Below are positions 49,328 to 59,558 of a stretch of 64,000 bases of DNA, in pieces. Below the pieces are notes generated by a model. That model ran no database searches, was not told the DNA's origin, and was given only the letters and a program-made list of their open reading frames with translations. Where the stretch lies: assembly GCF_000185965.1 (NCBI RefSeq), contig NC_014924.1:434001-498000 (forward strand), in the 5' to 3' direction. How positions within the stretch are numbered: the first letter of the stretch is position 1; each line of letters starts with the position of its first letter. This stretch comes from Pseudoxanthomonas suwonensis 11-1. GTDB lineage: Bacteria > Pseudomonadota > Gammaproteobacteria > Xanthomonadales > Xanthomonadaceae. A program made the translations under genes and the position numbers.

Positions 49328-51041
49328 GAGCTGACTCTGCCTTCTGTTCGTTGGGATTGGCTTCCAGCATGTGGCTGTTGGCCGTGTTCGGCGGCACCAG
49401 CGGCCAGACGTTGGCCCTTGCGTCGATCTTCACGTGCAGCAGGCCGGGGCCCGGCGAGGAGAGCAGGGCGGACAGCGCATCCTCGACCTGCGATCGCTGC
49501 TCGATCCGGGTCGCCGGGATGCCGCAGACCTGTGCCAGCGCGGCGAAGTCCGGGTTGTCGGACAGGTCGATCTCGCTGTAGCGCTTGTCGAAGAACAGCT
49601 CCTGCCACTGGCGGACCATGCCCAGGGCGCTGTTGTCCAGCAGGATGATCTTCACCGGCAGCTTGCAGCGGGCGATGGTCACCAGCTCCTGCACGTTCAT
49701 CATGAAGCCGCCGTCGCCGTTGACCAGCACCACCGGCCGGTCCGGGAACGCGAACTGCGCGCCCATCGCCGCCGGCAGGCCGAAGCCCATCGTGCCCAGG
49801 GCGCCGGAGGTCAGGTGGTTGCGCGGATGCGAGAAGCGGCAGTGCTGCGCCACCCACATCTGGTGCTGGCCGACATCGGCGGTGACGATCGCGTCGGGGC
49901 TCAGCTCGCTGACCCGCTTCAGCAGGGCCGGGGCGTAGATGTCCTGGCCGGGGGCGTCGTAGCGCGCGGCGTGCTTCTCGCGCAGGGTGTCGCAGCGCTT
50001 GCGCCATTCGGTGGCGGTGCTGCGCGCCGCGGCCAGGGCGCGCAGGCCCGCGGCCAGGTCGCCCGGCAGGGCGATGTCGGCGTTGCGCAGCTTGGAGATC
50101 TCGTAGGCGTCGGCATCCAGATGGACGACCCGGGCGAACGGCGCGAACTCGGCCAGCTTGCCGGTGGCGCGGTCGTCGAAGCGCGCGCCGACCACGACCA
50201 GCAGGTCCGATTCCTGCACGGCGATATTGGCGGCGCGGGTGCCATGCATGCCAAGCATGCCCAGGTACTGCGGATGACTGCCCGGCAGCGAGCCCAGGCC
50301 GCGCAGGGTCAGCACGGTCGGGATGCCGGTGGCCTCCACGAACTGGCGGAACTCCGCCACCGCGTCGCAGATGCCGATGCCGCCACCGCCGTAGACCACG
50401 GGCTTCTCGGCCGCGGCGATCGCGGCGATGGCCTCGGCCAGGGCGGCATCCGGCGGCGCCGGCGCCGGCTCCACCGCCGCCGGCACGTGCACCGGCAGGT
50501 GCGTGGCCGGACCGACCTGGACGTCCTTGGGCAGGTCGACCAGGACCGGGCCGGGCCGGCCCTCGCGGGCGATGCGGAAGGCCTCGGCCATCACGTGCGG
50601 CAGGTCGTCGACGCTGCGCACCAGGAAGCTGTGCTTGACGATGGGCATGGTCATGCCGAACACATCCAGTTCCTGGAACGCGTCGGTCCCCAGCAGCGTG
50701 GTCGGGACCTGGCCGGTGATGCAGACCATCGGCACCGAGTCCAGCATCGCGTCGGCGATGCCGGTCACCAGGTTCGATGCGCCGGGACCGGAGGTCGCCA
50801 CGCACACGCCGACCCTTCCGGAGGCGCGTGCATAGCCGTTGGCCGCCAGTGCCGCTCCCTGCTCATGGCGCACCAGGATGTGGCGCAGCCCCGAATCCAC
50901 CAGGGCGTCGTAGAACGGCATGATCGCGCCGCCCGGATAGCCGAAGATGGTGTCCACCCCCTCGGCTTCCAGCGCATGCGCGACCCAGGCTGCGCCATTG
51001 CGCAGCCCGGCCGCCGTCGCTGTGGGGGTGTTGGCGTTCAT
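49311..51041 (-). CDS. ilvG: Acetolactate synthase II large subunit
   Basis: Thiamine-diphosphate enzyme making acetolactate and acetohydroxybutyrate. The 576 residues start [20 protein letters not shown]. They have [15 protein letters not shown] with the catalytic Glu in [17 protein letters not shown], the FAD-region [17 protein letters not shown], and the ThDP motif [17 protein letters not shown]. The ATG overlaps the ilvC stop by 4 nt (ATGA). It is intact, unlike the frame-shifted ilvG of E. coli K-12. Confidence 0.97.
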   Translation of the reverse strand: MNANTPTATAAGLRNGAAWVAHALEAEGVDTIFGYPGGAIMPFYDALVDSGLRHILVRHEQGAALAANGYARASGRVGVCVATSGPGASNLVTGIADAMLDSVPMVCITGQVPTTLLGTDAFQELDVFGMTMPIVKHSFLVRSVDDLPHVMAEAFRIAREGRPGPVLVDLPKDVQVGPATHLPVHVPAAVEPAPAPPDAALAEAIAAIAAAEKPVVYGGGGIGICDAVAEFRQFVEATGIPTVLTLRGLGSLPGSHPQYLGMLGMHGTRAANIAVQESDLLVVVGARFDDRATGKLAEFAPFARVVHLDADAYEISKLRNADIALPGDLAAGLRALAAARSTATEWRKRCDTLREKHAARYDAPGQDIYAPALLKRVSELSPDAIVTADVGQHQMWVAQHCRFSHPRNHLTSGALGTMGFGLPAAMGAQFAFPDRPVVLVNGDGGFMMNVQELVTIARCKLPVKIILLDNSALGMVRQWQELFFDKRYSEIDLSDNPDFAALAQVCGIPATRIEQRSQVEDALSALLSSPGPGLLHVKIDARANVWPLVPPNTANSHMLEANPNEQKAESAHALPA

Positions 51042-52045
51042 GCGGCGGCGGTCTTCTTGGCTTGTTCTTCGCTGGCCGGCCCGGCGTTGCCCTGCAGCCA
51101 CACCATCTTGGCGCGCAGTTCCTTGCCGACCTTCTCGATCGGGTGGTCCTTGTCGGCCTGCTGGAACTTCCTGTAGTTCGGCAGGCCCGCGTCGTACTCG
51201 GCCTGCCAGTTGCGCACGAAGGTGCCGTTCTGGATGTCGGTCAGCACGTCCTTCATGCGCGCCTTGACCGAGGCGTCGATCACGCGCGGGCCGGAGACGA
51301 AGTCGCCGTACTGCGCGGTCTCGGAGATGAACTCCAGCATGCGGGTGATGCCGCCTTCGTAGAACAGGTCGACGATCAGCTTCAGCTCGTGCAGGACCTC
51401 GTAGTAGGCGATCTCCGGCTGGTAGCCGGCCTCGACCAGGGTCTCGAAGCCGGCCTGGACCAGCGAGGAGGCGCCGCCGCACAGCACGGCCTGCTCGCCG
51501 AACAGGTCGGTCTCGGTCTCTTCCTTGAAGGTGGTCTTGATGATGTTGGCGCGGGCACCGCCCAGGCCACCGGCGTAGGCCAGGGCGAACTCCTCGGCCT
51601 TGCCCGACTTGTCCTGGTACACCGCGTAGATGCAAGGCACGCCGCGGCCGATCTCGTACTCGCGGCGGACCAGCGCGCCCGGGCCCTTGGGCGCGACCAG
51701 CACCACGTCCAGGTCCTCGCGCGGGGAGATCATGCCGAAGTGCACGTTGAGGCCGTGGGCGAACAGCAGCACCGCGCCCTGCTTGAGGTTGTCGCGCAGG
51801 ACGTCCTCGTAGAGCTTCTTCTGGACCATGTCCGGGGTCAGCACGGCGACCAGGTCGGCATCCTTCACCGCCTCGGCCGGGCTCTTGACCACGAAGCCGT
51901 CCGCCTTGGCCTTGGCCTCGGTCGGGCCGCCCGGGCGCAGGCCCACGGTCACGTCGAAGCCGGAGTCGCGCAGGTTCAGCGCGTGCGCGCGGCCCTGGCT
52001 GCCGTAGCCGACGATCGCGATCTTGGTGGAGGTGCTGCTGGTCAT
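51038..52045 (-). CDS. ilvC: Ketol-acid reductoisomerase
   Basis: NADPH-dependent isomeroreduction of acetolactate/acetohydroxybutyrate. The 335 residues are of the short class I type: [21 protein letters not shown] (dinucleotide fold), [33 protein letters not shown] and [17 protein letters not shown] (metal-binding Glu/Asp). It is the first structural gene of the ilv-leu operon, downstream of the branched-chain leader and attenuator. Confidence 0.98.
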   Translation of the reverse strand: MTSSTSTKIAIVGYGSQGRAHALNLRDSGFDVTVGLRPGGPTEAKAKADGFVVKSPAEAVKDADLVAVLTPDMVQKKLYEDVLRDNLKQGAVLLFAHGLNVHFGMISPREDLDVVLVAPKGPGALVRREYEIGRGVPCIYAVYQDKSGKAEEFALAYAGGLGGARANIIKTTFKEETETDLFGEQAVLCGGASSLVQAGFETLVEAGYQPEIAYYEVLHELKLIVDLFYEGGITRMLEFISETAQYGDFVSGPRVIDASVKARMKDVLTDIQNGTFVRNWQAEYDAGLPNYRKFQQADKDHPIEKVGKELRAKMVWLQGNAGPASEEQAKKTAAA

Positions 52046-52154
52046 GGCGTGGTCCTGTGCGTTTGCGTGAATGGGAGAAGCGAAGCCTGCGAATTTGCCG
52101 GATCGAGATCGTTTCTGCTGATAACTTTCCGGTCGGAACCTTATGGATGCCGGA

Positions 52155-52187
52155 AACAAAAAACCCCGCGCCTTCCGGTGCGGGGTT
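52155..52187 (-). terminator. Attenuator terminator before ilvC
   Basis: Minus strand AACCCCGC (52187-52180), a partly paired ACCGGAAGGC, GCGGGGTT (52169-52162), then TTTTTGTTT. It lies 27 nt after the leader-peptide stop and about 110 nt before ilvC. Confidence 0.9.
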
Positions 52188-52213
52188 CTGAGTGTCTGGC
52201 GTCTGTTTGCTGC

Positions 52214-52333
52214 TTACACGCCGGCTCGTCCCGCACCTGTTGGCGAGGTAATAAGGACGACGAGAAGGAGCGAGCCCGCGCTGAAGGCGGGGGCGTCCTG
52301 GATCTCGGCGGCGGTCGTGTGGCGATGCAGCAT
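52214..52333 (-). CDS. Branched-chain amino-acid leader peptide (ilv)
   Basis: 39-codon open frame [20 protein letters not shown] followed by [19 protein letters not shown]. It has a run Leu-Leu-Leu-Val-Val-Leu-Ile just before the end, and then the attenuator terminator and ilvC. This is the classical leader of ilv operons: stalling when Leu, Val or Ile tRNAs are uncharged would prevent terminator formation. No Shine-Dalgarno is visible. A consensus -35 TTGACA (52370-52365) places transcription start about 2 nt before the ATG, so the leader may be leaderless. Confidence 0.88.
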   Translation of the reverse strand: MLHRHTTAAEIQDAPAFSAGSLLLVVLITSPTGAGRAGV

Positions 52334-52341
52334 GGGTCGCA

Positions 52342-52370
52342 GGAAAGCACGCCATTTCCCGGCTTGTCAA
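52342..52370 (-). promoter_or_regulatory. Promoter of the ilv-leu operon
   Basis: TTGACA (52370-52365) is a perfect -35. With a 17-nt spacer the -10 is CTTTCC (52347-52342), and with 18 nt it is TTTCCT; both are weak. The predicted start is near 52335, next to the leader ATG at 52333. Confidence 0.55.
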
Positions 52371-52510
52371 GCGCCCGCGGCGGTGCTTCTACTGTTGCAA
52401 CCGCAACCGTGGAAACGCATCACAATCGGGACGTCTCCCGCGCGCCCGATCCGCATGCGGCCCACTTCGCCGCGCATGCGCGCCCGCCTTTCGCCAGCTC
52501 CTGCAGAACA

Positions 52511-54349
52511 ATGCCCGACTACCGCTCACGCACCTCGACCCACGGCCGCAACATGGCCGGCGCCCGCGCCCTGTGGCGCGCCACCGGCATGAAGGACGGC
52601 GACTTCCAGAAGCCGATCGTCGCCATCGCCAACTCGTTCACCCAGTTCGTGCCCGGCCATGTCCACCTCAAGGACCTCGGCCAGCTGGTGGCGCGCGAGA
52701 TCGAGCGCGTCGGCGGCGTGGCCAAGGAGTTCAACACCATCGCGGTGGACGACGGCATCGCCATGGGCCACGACGGCATGCTGTATTCGCTGCCAAGCCG
52801 CGAGCTGATCGCCGACGCGGTGGAGTACATGGTCAACGCGCACTGCGCCGATGCGCTGGTGTGCATCTCCAACTGCGACAAGATCACCCCGGGCATGCTG
52901 ATGGCCGCGCTGCGGCTCAACATCCCCACCGTGTTCGTGTCCGGCGGGCCGATGGAAGCGGGCAAGACCCGCCTTGCCGACCACAAGCTGGACCTGATCG
53001 ACGCGATGGTGATGGCGGCCGATCCCAACGCCTCGGACGAGCAGGTCGCCGCGGTCGAACGCAGTGCCTGCCCGACCTGCGGCTCGTGCTCGGGCATGTT
53101 CACCGCCAACTCGATGAACTGCCTGACCGAGGCCCTGGGCCTTTCGCTGCCGGGCAACGGCACCGTGGTGGCCACCCATGCCGACCGCGAGGCGCTGTTC
53201 AAGAAGGCGGGCGTGACCGCGGTGGAGCTGTGCCATCGCTGGTACGGCGCCGGTGACGAGCGCGCGCTGCCGCGCGGCATCGCCACCTTCGAGGCGTTCG
53301 AGAACGCGATGGCGCTGGACATCGCCATGGGCGGTTCGACCAACACCATCCTGCACCTGCTGGCAGCGGCGCAGGAGGGCGAAGTGCCGTTCACCCTGCA
53401 CGACATCGACCGGCTCTCGCGCAAGGTGCCGCAGCTGTGCAAGGTCGCGCCGAACACGCAGAAGTACCACATCGAGGACGTGCACCGCGCCGGCGGCATC
53501 ATGTCCATCCTTGGCGAGCTGGCGCGTGGCGGGCTGGTGCATACCAACGTGCCGACCGTGCATGCGCCCAGCCTGGGCGAGGCGATCGAGCGCTGGGACG
53601 TGACCCGCAGCGCCGACGAATCCGTGCACACCTTCTTCCGCGCGGGTCCTGCCGGCATCCCGACCCAGGTCGCCTTCAGCCAGGACACGCGCTGGCCGTC
53701 GCTCGACACCGACCGCGCCGAGGGCTGCATCCGCGACATGGACCACGCCTTCTCGAAGGAGGGCGGCCTCGCCGTGCTCCACGGCAACATCGCCCTCGAC
53801 GGCTGCGTGGTGAAGACCGCCGGCGTGGACGAATCGATCCTGGTGTTCGAGGGCCCGGCGCGGGTCTACGAGAGCCAGGATGCGGCGGTGAAGGGCATCC
53901 TCGGCGACGAGGTGCAGGCGGGCGAGGTGGTGGTGATCCGCTACGAAGGCCCGAAGGGCGGTCCCGGCATGCAGGAGATGCTGTACCCGACCAGCTACCT
54001 GAAGTCGAAGGGGCTGGGGAAGAAGTGCGCGCTGCTGACCGATGGCCGTTTCTCCGGCGGCACCTCGGGCCTGTCGATCGGCCATGCCTCGCCCGAGGCG
54101 GCGGCTGGTGGCGCCATCGGCCTGGTGCGCAACGGCGACCGCATCCGCATCGACATCCCCGCACGCGCCATCGACCTGCTGGTGGACGAGGCGGAGCTGG
54201 CTAGGCGCCGCAGCGAACAGGACGCGAAGGGCTGGCGCCCGGCGGAACCACGTCCGCGCAAGGTCAGCACCGCGTTGAAGGCCTATGCGCTGCTGGCGAC
54301 AAGCGCCGACAAGGGCGCGGTGCGCGACCGCGAACTGCTGGAAGGCTGA
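52511..54349 (+). CDS. ilvD: Dihydroxy-acid dehydratase
   Basis: Iron-sulfur enzyme that makes 2-oxo acids for valine and isoleucine. The 612 residues are [21 protein letters not shown]..., with [13 protein letters not shown] and [18 protein letters not shown] carrying the cluster cysteines. [14 protein letters not shown] and [17 protein letters not shown] are also present. It is divergent from the ilv leader, so both halves of the pathway share one 178-bp control region. ATG 52511 fits the family start. Confidence 0.98.
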   Translation: MPDYRSRTSTHGRNMAGARALWRATGMKDGDFQKPIVAIANSFTQFVPGHVHLKDLGQLVAREIERVGGVAKEFNTIAVDDGIAMGHDGMLYSLPSRELIADAVEYMVNAHCADALVCISNCDKITPGMLMAALRLNIPTVFVSGGPMEAGKTRLADHKLDLIDAMVMAADPNASDEQVAAVERSACPTCGSCSGMFTANSMNCLTEALGLSLPGNGTVVATHADREALFKKAGVTAVELCHRWYGAGDERALPRGIATFEAFENAMALDIAMGGSTNTILHLLAAAQEGEVPFTLHDIDRLSRKVPQLCKVAPNTQKYHIEDVHRAGGIMSILGELARGGLVHTNVPTVHAPSLGEAIERWDVTRSADESVHTFFRAGPAGIPTQVAFSQDTRWPSLDTDRAEGCIRDMDHAFSKEGGLAVLHGNIALDGCVVKTAGVDESILVFEGPARVYESQDAAVKGILGDEVQAGEVVVIRYEGPKGGPGMQEMLYPTSYLKSKGLGKKCALLTDGRFSGGTSGLSIGHASPEAAAGGAIGLVRNGDRIRIDIPARAIDLLVDEAELARRRSEQDAKGWRPAEPRPRKVSTALKAYALLATSADKGAVRDRELLEG

Positions 54350-54431
54350 GCCGCTGGATCCGTGCGCCCGGCCCGGGCGCACGGCAGGCAGGATCGACTA
54401 TCGTGCGGCTTTCCCTGCCGGCGAGCCTGCC

Positions 54432-56156
54432 ATGCCCGCACTCCGATCCTCCCTCGTCGCCCTGGGCCTGCTGCTGGCAACGGGGGCGCCCGCCGCCGAT
54501 CGCGTCACCGGCCATGCCTTCGCCACCCGTTCGGAGGTGATCGCGCCGCATGCCATGGCCGCGACCTCGCATCCGCTGGCCACCCAGATCGCGCTGGATG
54601 TCATGAGGCAGGGCGGTTCGGCGGTGGATGCGGCGATTGCCGCCAACGCCGCGCTGGGCCTGATGGAGCCGACCGGCAACGGCATCGGCGGCGACCTGTT
54701 CGCCATCGTGTGGGATCCCAAGACGCAGAAGCTGTACGGTTACAACGGCTCCGGCCGCTCGCCGAAGTCGCTGACCCTGGCCGAGTTCCGCCGCCGCGGC
54801 CTGACCGATATCCCTGCACAGGGTCCGCTGCCGGTATCGGTACCAGGCGCGGTCGATGGCTGGTTCGCGCTGCACGGCCGCTTCGGCAGGCTGCCCATGG
54901 CGGACAACCTGGCGCCGGCGATCCGCTACGCCCGCGACGGTCATCCGGTGCACGAGGTGATCGCCTACTACTGGGAGCGCTCGGTGCCGCGGCTGTCGCA
55001 GTTCCCGGGCTTCACCGAGCAGTTCACCATCGACGGCCGCGCGCCGCGCAAGGGCGAGCTGTGGAAGAACCCGAACCTCGCCGCCACCCTGGAGAAGATC
55101 GCCGAAGGCGGCCGCGACGCGTTCTACAAGGGCGACATCGCCCGCACCATCGATGCCTACTTCAAGGCCAACGGCGGCTTCCTGTCCTACGCGGACCTGG
55201 CCGCGCACCAGGGCGAGTGGGTCGAGCCGGTGTCGACGAACTACCGCGGCTACGACGTGTGGGAGCTGCCGCCAAACAGCCAGGGCATCGCCGCGCTGCA
55301 GATGCTCAACATCCTCGAGGGTTACGACTTCTCGGAGATCGCCTTCGGCTCGCCTGAACACCTGCACCTGTTCGTGGAGGCCAAGAAGCTGGCCTTCGCC
55401 GATCGCGCGCGCTTCTACGCCGACACGTCGTTCCAGTCGGCACCAGTGGCGAAGCTGGTGTCCAAAGAGTACGCCGCGCAACGTCGCGAGCTGATCTCGA
55501 TGGACAAGGCGCTGCGCGAGGTGCAGCCGGCCACGCCGAAGCAGCTGGAGGAGGGCGACACCATCTACATGACCGTGGCCGACGGCGACGGGATGATGGT
55601 CTCGCTGATCCAGTCCAACTACCGCGGCATGGGCAGCGGCATGGCGCCGCCCGGTCTGGGCTTCATCCTGCAGGACCGTGGCGAGATGTTCGTGCTGGCC
55701 GGCTGCGAGCGCAAACCCGCGCATCCCAACTGCTACGCCCCGGGCAAGCGTCCGTTCCAGACCATCATCCCGGCCTTCATCACCAGGGACGGCAAGCCCT
55801 GGGTGAGCTTCGGGGTGATGGGCGGGGCGATGCAGCCCCAGGGCCACGTGCAGATCGTGATGAACCTGGTGGACTTCGGCATGAACCTGCAGGAGGCCGG
55901 CGACGCACCGCGCATCCAGCACGAGGGTTCGACCGAGCCGACCGGCGCTGCCACGGCGATGAGCGACGGTGGCGAGGTCAACCTGGAGACCGGGTTCTCC
56001 TGGGAGACCGTGCGCGCGCTGATGCGCAAGGGCCATCGCGTGACCTTCGCCGATGGTCCCTACGGTGGCTACCAGGCCATCGCCCGCGATCCGGCGACCG
56101 GCGTCTACTACGGCGCCTCCGAGAGCCGCAAGGACGGACAGGCCGCCGGCTACTGA
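54432..56156 (+). CDS. Gamma-glutamyltransferase family protein, exported
   Basis: 574 residues with a signal peptide (MPALRSSLVALGLLLATGAPAA). The N-terminal-nucleophile fold shows as MAATSHPLATQIALDVMRQGGSAVDAAIAANAAL and EPTGNGIGGDLFAIVW. The autoprocessing site is likely the Thr in GDTIYMTVADGDGMMVS, which aligns with the catalytic Thr region of GGT. YRGMGSGMAPPGLGFILQDRG follows. GGT enzymes hydrolyse or transfer gamma-glutamyl groups (for example glutathione turnover) in the periplasm. This looks like one of the divergent Ggt-like proteins, so the substrate is not assured. Confidence 0.9.
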   Translation: MPALRSSLVALGLLLATGAPAADRVTGHAFATRSEVIAPHAMAATSHPLATQIALDVMRQGGSAVDAAIAANAALGLMEPTGNGIGGDLFAIVWDPKTQKLYGYNGSGRSPKSLTLAEFRRRGLTDIPAQGPLPVSVPGAVDGWFALHGRFGRLPMADNLAPAIRYARDGHPVHEVIAYYWERSVPRLSQFPGFTEQFTIDGRAPRKGELWKNPNLAATLEKIAEGGRDAFYKGDIARTIDAYFKANGGFLSYADLAAHQGEWVEPVSTNYRGYDVWELPPNSQGIAALQMLNILEGYDFSEIAFGSPEHLHLFVEAKKLAFADRARFYADTSFQSAPVAKLVSKEYAAQRRELISMDKALREVQPATPKQLEEGDTIYMTVADGDGMMVSLIQSNYRGMGSGMAPPGLGFILQDRGEMFVLAGCERKPAHPNCYAPGKRPFQTIIPAFITRDGKPWVSFGVMGGAMQPQGHVQIVMNLVDFGMNLQEAGDAPRIQHEGSTEPTGAATAMSDGGEVNLETGFSWETVRALMRKGHRVTFADGPYGGYQAIARDPATGVYYGASESRKDGQAAGY

Positions 56157-56267
56157 GGCAGCCGCGATCGCGCAGGGCAGGGGCGACCGCCGGTTTGTGC
56201 GGCCGCAGCGTGCCCGCGCCGTCGCCCTGGGTTCTAATGCCGCGTCCCTGCCACGGAGCATTCCCGC

Positions 56268-57617
56268 ATGAGCGAGTTATCGTTATCTCAGCGCCCCGGC
56301 CGCCCATTCGGGATGTTTGCAACGATGGTGGCGATGCTCCTGGCAATGCTGTCCGCCGCGCCGGCATTGGCCGCGCAATCCGGGTTCGTCCGGGTCGAGG
56401 GCACCCGCTTCCTGCTCGACGGCAAGCCCTACCGGTTCGCCGGTGCGAACTTCTGGTACGGCGCCTACCTGGGCGCGGAGGACGGGGTCGGCGACCGTGC
56501 GCGCCTGCGCGCGGAACTGGACCAGCTCAAGGCTGCCGGTATCGACAACCTGCGCGTGCTCGCCATGAGCGAGGCCAGCGGTTTCAAGCGCGGCGTACGC
56601 CCTGCCTTCATGACCGCGCCCGGCGAGTACGACCAGCGCCTGCTCGAAGGCCTGGACGTGCTGCTGGACGAGATGCGCCAGCGCGACATGAAGGCGGTGC
56701 TTTACCTCAACAACTTCTGGCAGTGGTCCGGCGGCATGTCGCAGTACGTGTCCTGGTTCACCGGCGAGCCGGTGTTCGATCCGGACGAGACCGGCGACTG
56801 GAACGGGTTCATGCAGAACTCGGCGCGCTTCTACGCCATGCCCGAGGCGCAGGCCGCGTACCGCGACGCCATCCGCACCGTCATCACCCGCCGCAACAGC
56901 GTCAACGGCATCGCCTACGTCGACGATCCGACGGTGATGTCCTGGCAGCTGGCCAACGAACCGCGCCCGGGCAGCGACGCCGGTGGCGCGCCCAACTTCC
57001 AGGCGTACCGCGCCTGGCTGCACGACACCGCCGGCTTCATCCGCCAGCTGGCGCCCAGGCAGCTGGTCAGCAGCGGCAGCGAGGGCAACAAGGGTTCGCT
57101 GTCGGACGACGACTACTACCTGATCGCCCATGCCTCGCCGAACATCGACTACCTGACCTTCCACCTGTGGCCGTCGAACTGGAGCTGGATCGACCACGAC
57201 GATCCGGCGGCGCGGCTGGAGCCCGGGCTGGAGACCTCGCTGGAGTACATCGACCGCCACGTTGAAATGGCGCGGAAGCTCGGCAAGCCGATCGTGCTGT
57301 CGGAGTTCGGCCTCAACCGCGACAAGGGTTCCTACGACCCGGCCTCCGGCGTCACCGCGCGCGACCGCTTCTACAAGGCGATCTTCGACCGGGTGCTGGA
57401 GCACGCGCGCGCCGGCGCGCCGATCGCCGGTTCCAACTTCTGGGCCTGGGGCGGTCGCGGCCGCACCTCGAACCCGGACTGGATGTGGAAGGAGGGCGAC
57501 CCCTTCACCGGCGACCCGCCGCAGGAGGCGCAGGGCCTGTTCTCGCTGTTCGACAGCGACGCCTCGACCCTGCGCATCGTCTCCGGGCACGCCCGCGCCA
57601 TACGCGAGCTCCCGTAA
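56268..57617 (+). CDS. Secreted beta-mannanase, glycoside hydrolase family 5-like
   Basis: 449 residues. An exported N-terminus (MFATMVAMLLAMLSAAPALAA, hydrophobic to about residue 36) is followed by a TIM-barrel glycosidase resembling GH5 subfamily 7 mannanases. The acid/base is Glu231 in WQLANEPRP and the nucleophile Glu346 in VLSEFGLN. DGKPYRFAGANFWYGAYLGA and SNFWAWGGRGR are typical. It should cleave beta-1,4-mannan from plant material outside the cell. ATG 56268 is used; ATG 56313 would shorten the n-region. The first codons (TTA TCG TTA TCT) are unusually AT-rich for this genome, which may ease initiation. The chemoreceptor gene lies 99 bp downstream. Confidence 0.9.
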   Translation: MSELSLSQRPGRPFGMFATMVAMLLAMLSAAPALAAQSGFVRVEGTRFLLDGKPYRFAGANFWYGAYLGAEDGVGDRARLRAELDQLKAAGIDNLRVLAMSEASGFKRGVRPAFMTAPGEYDQRLLEGLDVLLDEMRQRDMKAVLYLNNFWQWSGGMSQYVSWFTGEPVFDPDETGDWNGFMQNSARFYAMPEAQAAYRDAIRTVITRRNSVNGIAYVDDPTVMSWQLANEPRPGSDAGGAPNFQAYRAWLHDTAGFIRQLAPRQLVSSGSEGNKGSLSDDDYYLIAHASPNIDYLTFHLWPSNWSWIDHDDPAARLEPGLETSLEYIDRHVEMARKLGKPIVLSEFGLNRDKGSYDPASGVTARDRFYKAIFDRVLEHARAGAPIAGSNFWAWGGRGRTSNPDWMWKEGDPFTGDPPQEAQGLFSLFDSDASTLRIVSGHARAIRELP

Positions 57618-57662
57618 CGGTACGGCCGGACCCCGTCGCGGGCTTTATTTCCCCTCCGGGCT

Positions 57663-57689
57663 TCAGTCCTTCCTCCCGACGGCCGATAT
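57663..57689 (+). promoter_or_regulatory. Sigma-28 (FliA)-type promoter of the chemoreceptor gene
   Basis: TCAGTCC (57663-57669), 12-nt spacer, GCCGATAT (57682-57689). The -10 matches the FliA consensus GCCGATAA at seven of eight bases; the -35 is a shortened TCAAGTCC-like box. It lies about 28 nt upstream of the chosen start codon. Confidence 0.7.
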
Positions 57690-57716
57690 GCCAAAACGGG
57701 AGAGGAGGGAATGCAC

Positions 57717-59558
57717 ATGTCGACCATGGAGTCGGCGACGCAGTCGCTGGACAGCACGCAGGCAACCACCGCTGCGCTGCCCGATGCACCGGTCGCGCTG
57801 CTGCGGCTGGACCGCGGGGGCCGCGTCGTGGCCGCAAACCGCAGCGCCCATGACCTGTTGGGCCTGGACGAGATCGGGCTGCCGGTCGCGGCCGCCGGGC
57901 CGCTGTGGGGGCTGAAGGCTTCCGACCTGGACGAGGCCGGCGGCACCTGGGTGGCCCCGGGTGACGATCCGGCCCGCCGCGTGCATTACCAGGCCGACGG
58001 CGAGGGCTGGATCGTCTCGCTGCCGCATGCCGAGACCGCCACCCTGATGCGCGAGGCCGCGCTGCTGGCCGGCACCGCCGGGGCGACCGTCACCCATCCG
58101 CTGCTGCTCCCGCTGGCCCGGCGCCTGGCCGGCAGCAATGCGCCGCTGGAGCTGCTGTCCCACGTCAACGACACCCTGGCCCGCTGCGACCTGGCCCTGG
58201 AGCTGCCGCCGGCCCACGCCGAGAGCGAATGCGGACGCCGCCTGGCCGCCGGCTTCGGCAACCTGGCCGAGGCCGTGCGCCAGGCCGTGGCCCTTTCCGT
58301 GCAGCTGGCCGCCGACGTACCCAAGGTGGTCGGCGAGAACGACGAGCTGGCCAACCAGACCCGTGCCCAGGCCGACGCCCTGGAGCAGGTGCTGGCCGCG
58401 ACCAGCCGCCTGCGCAAGGACCTGGACGACGTGCGCGGTGAACTCGAGCAGGTACGCGCCGCCGCCGTGCGCGCCGATGCCGACGCCCGCCGCGGCGGCG
58501 AGGCCGCGCGTGCCCTGGCCGCGGCCATGGAGCAGGTCGAGAGCCGCGCCGCCCGCGCCGGCGAGGTCATCGAGGTGATCGACTCGGTCGCCTTCCAGAC
58601 CAACATCCTGTCGATCAACGCCGGCATCGAGGCCGCCCACGCCGGCGAGGCCGGTCGTGGCTTCGCCGTGGTCGCCGCCGAGATCCGGCGCCTGGCCGAA
58701 CGCGCCGCCAGCGCCGCGCGCGACGTTCGCGCCATCGTCGGCGGCACGGTGGAGGCGCTCGGGGAGAGCGCCGAATCGGCCCGCCATACCGGCGAGGTGC
58801 TGGCCGGCATCGGCCAGTCGCTGGAAGGTGCCGGTGCGGCGATGGAATCGGTGGCGATGCGCATCACCTCGCAGGGCGAGGAAGTGCTGGCGATCGACCG
58901 CGCGGTGGAACAGGTCGTCGGCCTGGGCCACAGCAACCTGCAGCACGCCGCCCACGTGGCCGAGCTGAGCGAGGCGCTGGGCCAGGGCGTATCCACCCTG
59001 CACGACTGCGTCGGCCTGTTCCGCCTGCCGCCGGACCCGATGCGGGAGCCGCGCCATGCGCGCGTTCGCGAGCTGGCGGAGGCCGGCGCGCGCCGCATCG
59101 GCATGGCCCTGGCTGCCGCGGTGGCCGATGGCCGGATCAGCGCCGAGTCCCTGTTCTCGCGCGAGTACAGGCAGATCCCCGGGATCGATCCGCCGAAGTA
59201 CCGCACCCCGTTCGACTCGCTGTGCGACCGGGTGCTGCCGCCGCTGCAGGAGCCGGTGGCCAACGCCGAGCCGTGGATCGTCTTCGCGATCAGCGCCAAC
59301 CCGGACGGCTACGTGCCCACCCACAACCAGCGCTACTGCCAGCCGATGACCGGCGACCGCGCGAAGGACCTGGTCGGCAACCGCACCAAGCGCATCTTCG
59401 GCGACCGCGTCGGCCGCAGCGTCGGCGCGCACACCGATCCGTACCGGCTGCAGGTCTACCGCCGCGACACCGGGCAGATCATGTTCGACCTGTCGGTGCC
59501 GGTGTACGTGGATGGCCGCCACTGGGGCGGGTTCCGCATCGGCTACTCGCTCGAGTAG
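57717..59558 (+). CDS. Cytoplasmic methyl-accepting chemotaxis protein with N-terminal PAS and C-terminal sensor-like domain
   Basis: 613 residues without a transmembrane segment, so a soluble chemoreceptor. An N-terminal PAS-like domain (about 20-105, APVALLRLDRGGRVVAANRSAHDLLGL) is followed by a long coiled coil. The signalling tip comes next (SVAFQTNILSINAGIEAAHAG, from about residue 290), which binds CheA/CheW. After the hairpin a further domain (about 470-613: AEPWIVFAISANPDGYVPTHN, RDTGQIMFDLSVPVYVDGRH) resembles a Cache-like ligand-binding fold. ATG 57717 is preferred over 57711, because GGAGGG (57704-57709) is then at proper spacing. A FliA-like promoter suggests co-expression with flagella. 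Confidence 0.9.
   Translation: MSTMESATQSLDSTQATTAALPDAPVALLRLDRGGRVVAANRSAHDLLGLDEIGLPVAAAGPLWGLKASDLDEAGGTWVAPGDDPARRVHYQADGEGWIVSLPHAETATLMREAALLAGTAGATVTHPLLLPLARRLAGSNAPLELLSHVNDTLARCDLALELPPAHAESECGRRLAAGFGNLAEAVRQAVALSVQLAADVPKVVGENDELANQTRAQADALEQVLAATSRLRKDLDDVRGELEQVRAAAVRADADARRGGEAARALAAAMEQVESRAARAGEVIEVIDSVAFQTNILSINAGIEAAHAGEAGRGFAVVAAEIRRLAERAASAARDVRAIVGGTVEALGESAESARHTGEVLAGIGQSLEGAGAAMESVAMRITSQGEEVLAIDRAVEQVVGLGHSNLQHAAHVAELSEALGQGVSTLHDCVGLFRLPPDPMREPRHARVRELAEAGARRIGMALAAAVADGRISAESLFSREYRQIPGIDPPKYRTPFDSLCDRVLPPLQEPVANAEPWIVFAISANPDGYVPTHNQRYCQPMTGDRAKDLVGNRTKRIFGDRVGRSVGAHTDPYRLQVYRRDTGQIMFDLSVPVYVDGRHWGGFRIGYSLE

Noticed and set aside
49311..52370. A single 1019-codon frame covering ilvG and part of ilvC
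   Set aside because: Only its C-terminal 576 codons are IlvG; the upstream part is a non-coding frame across ilvC, which is read in another frame.
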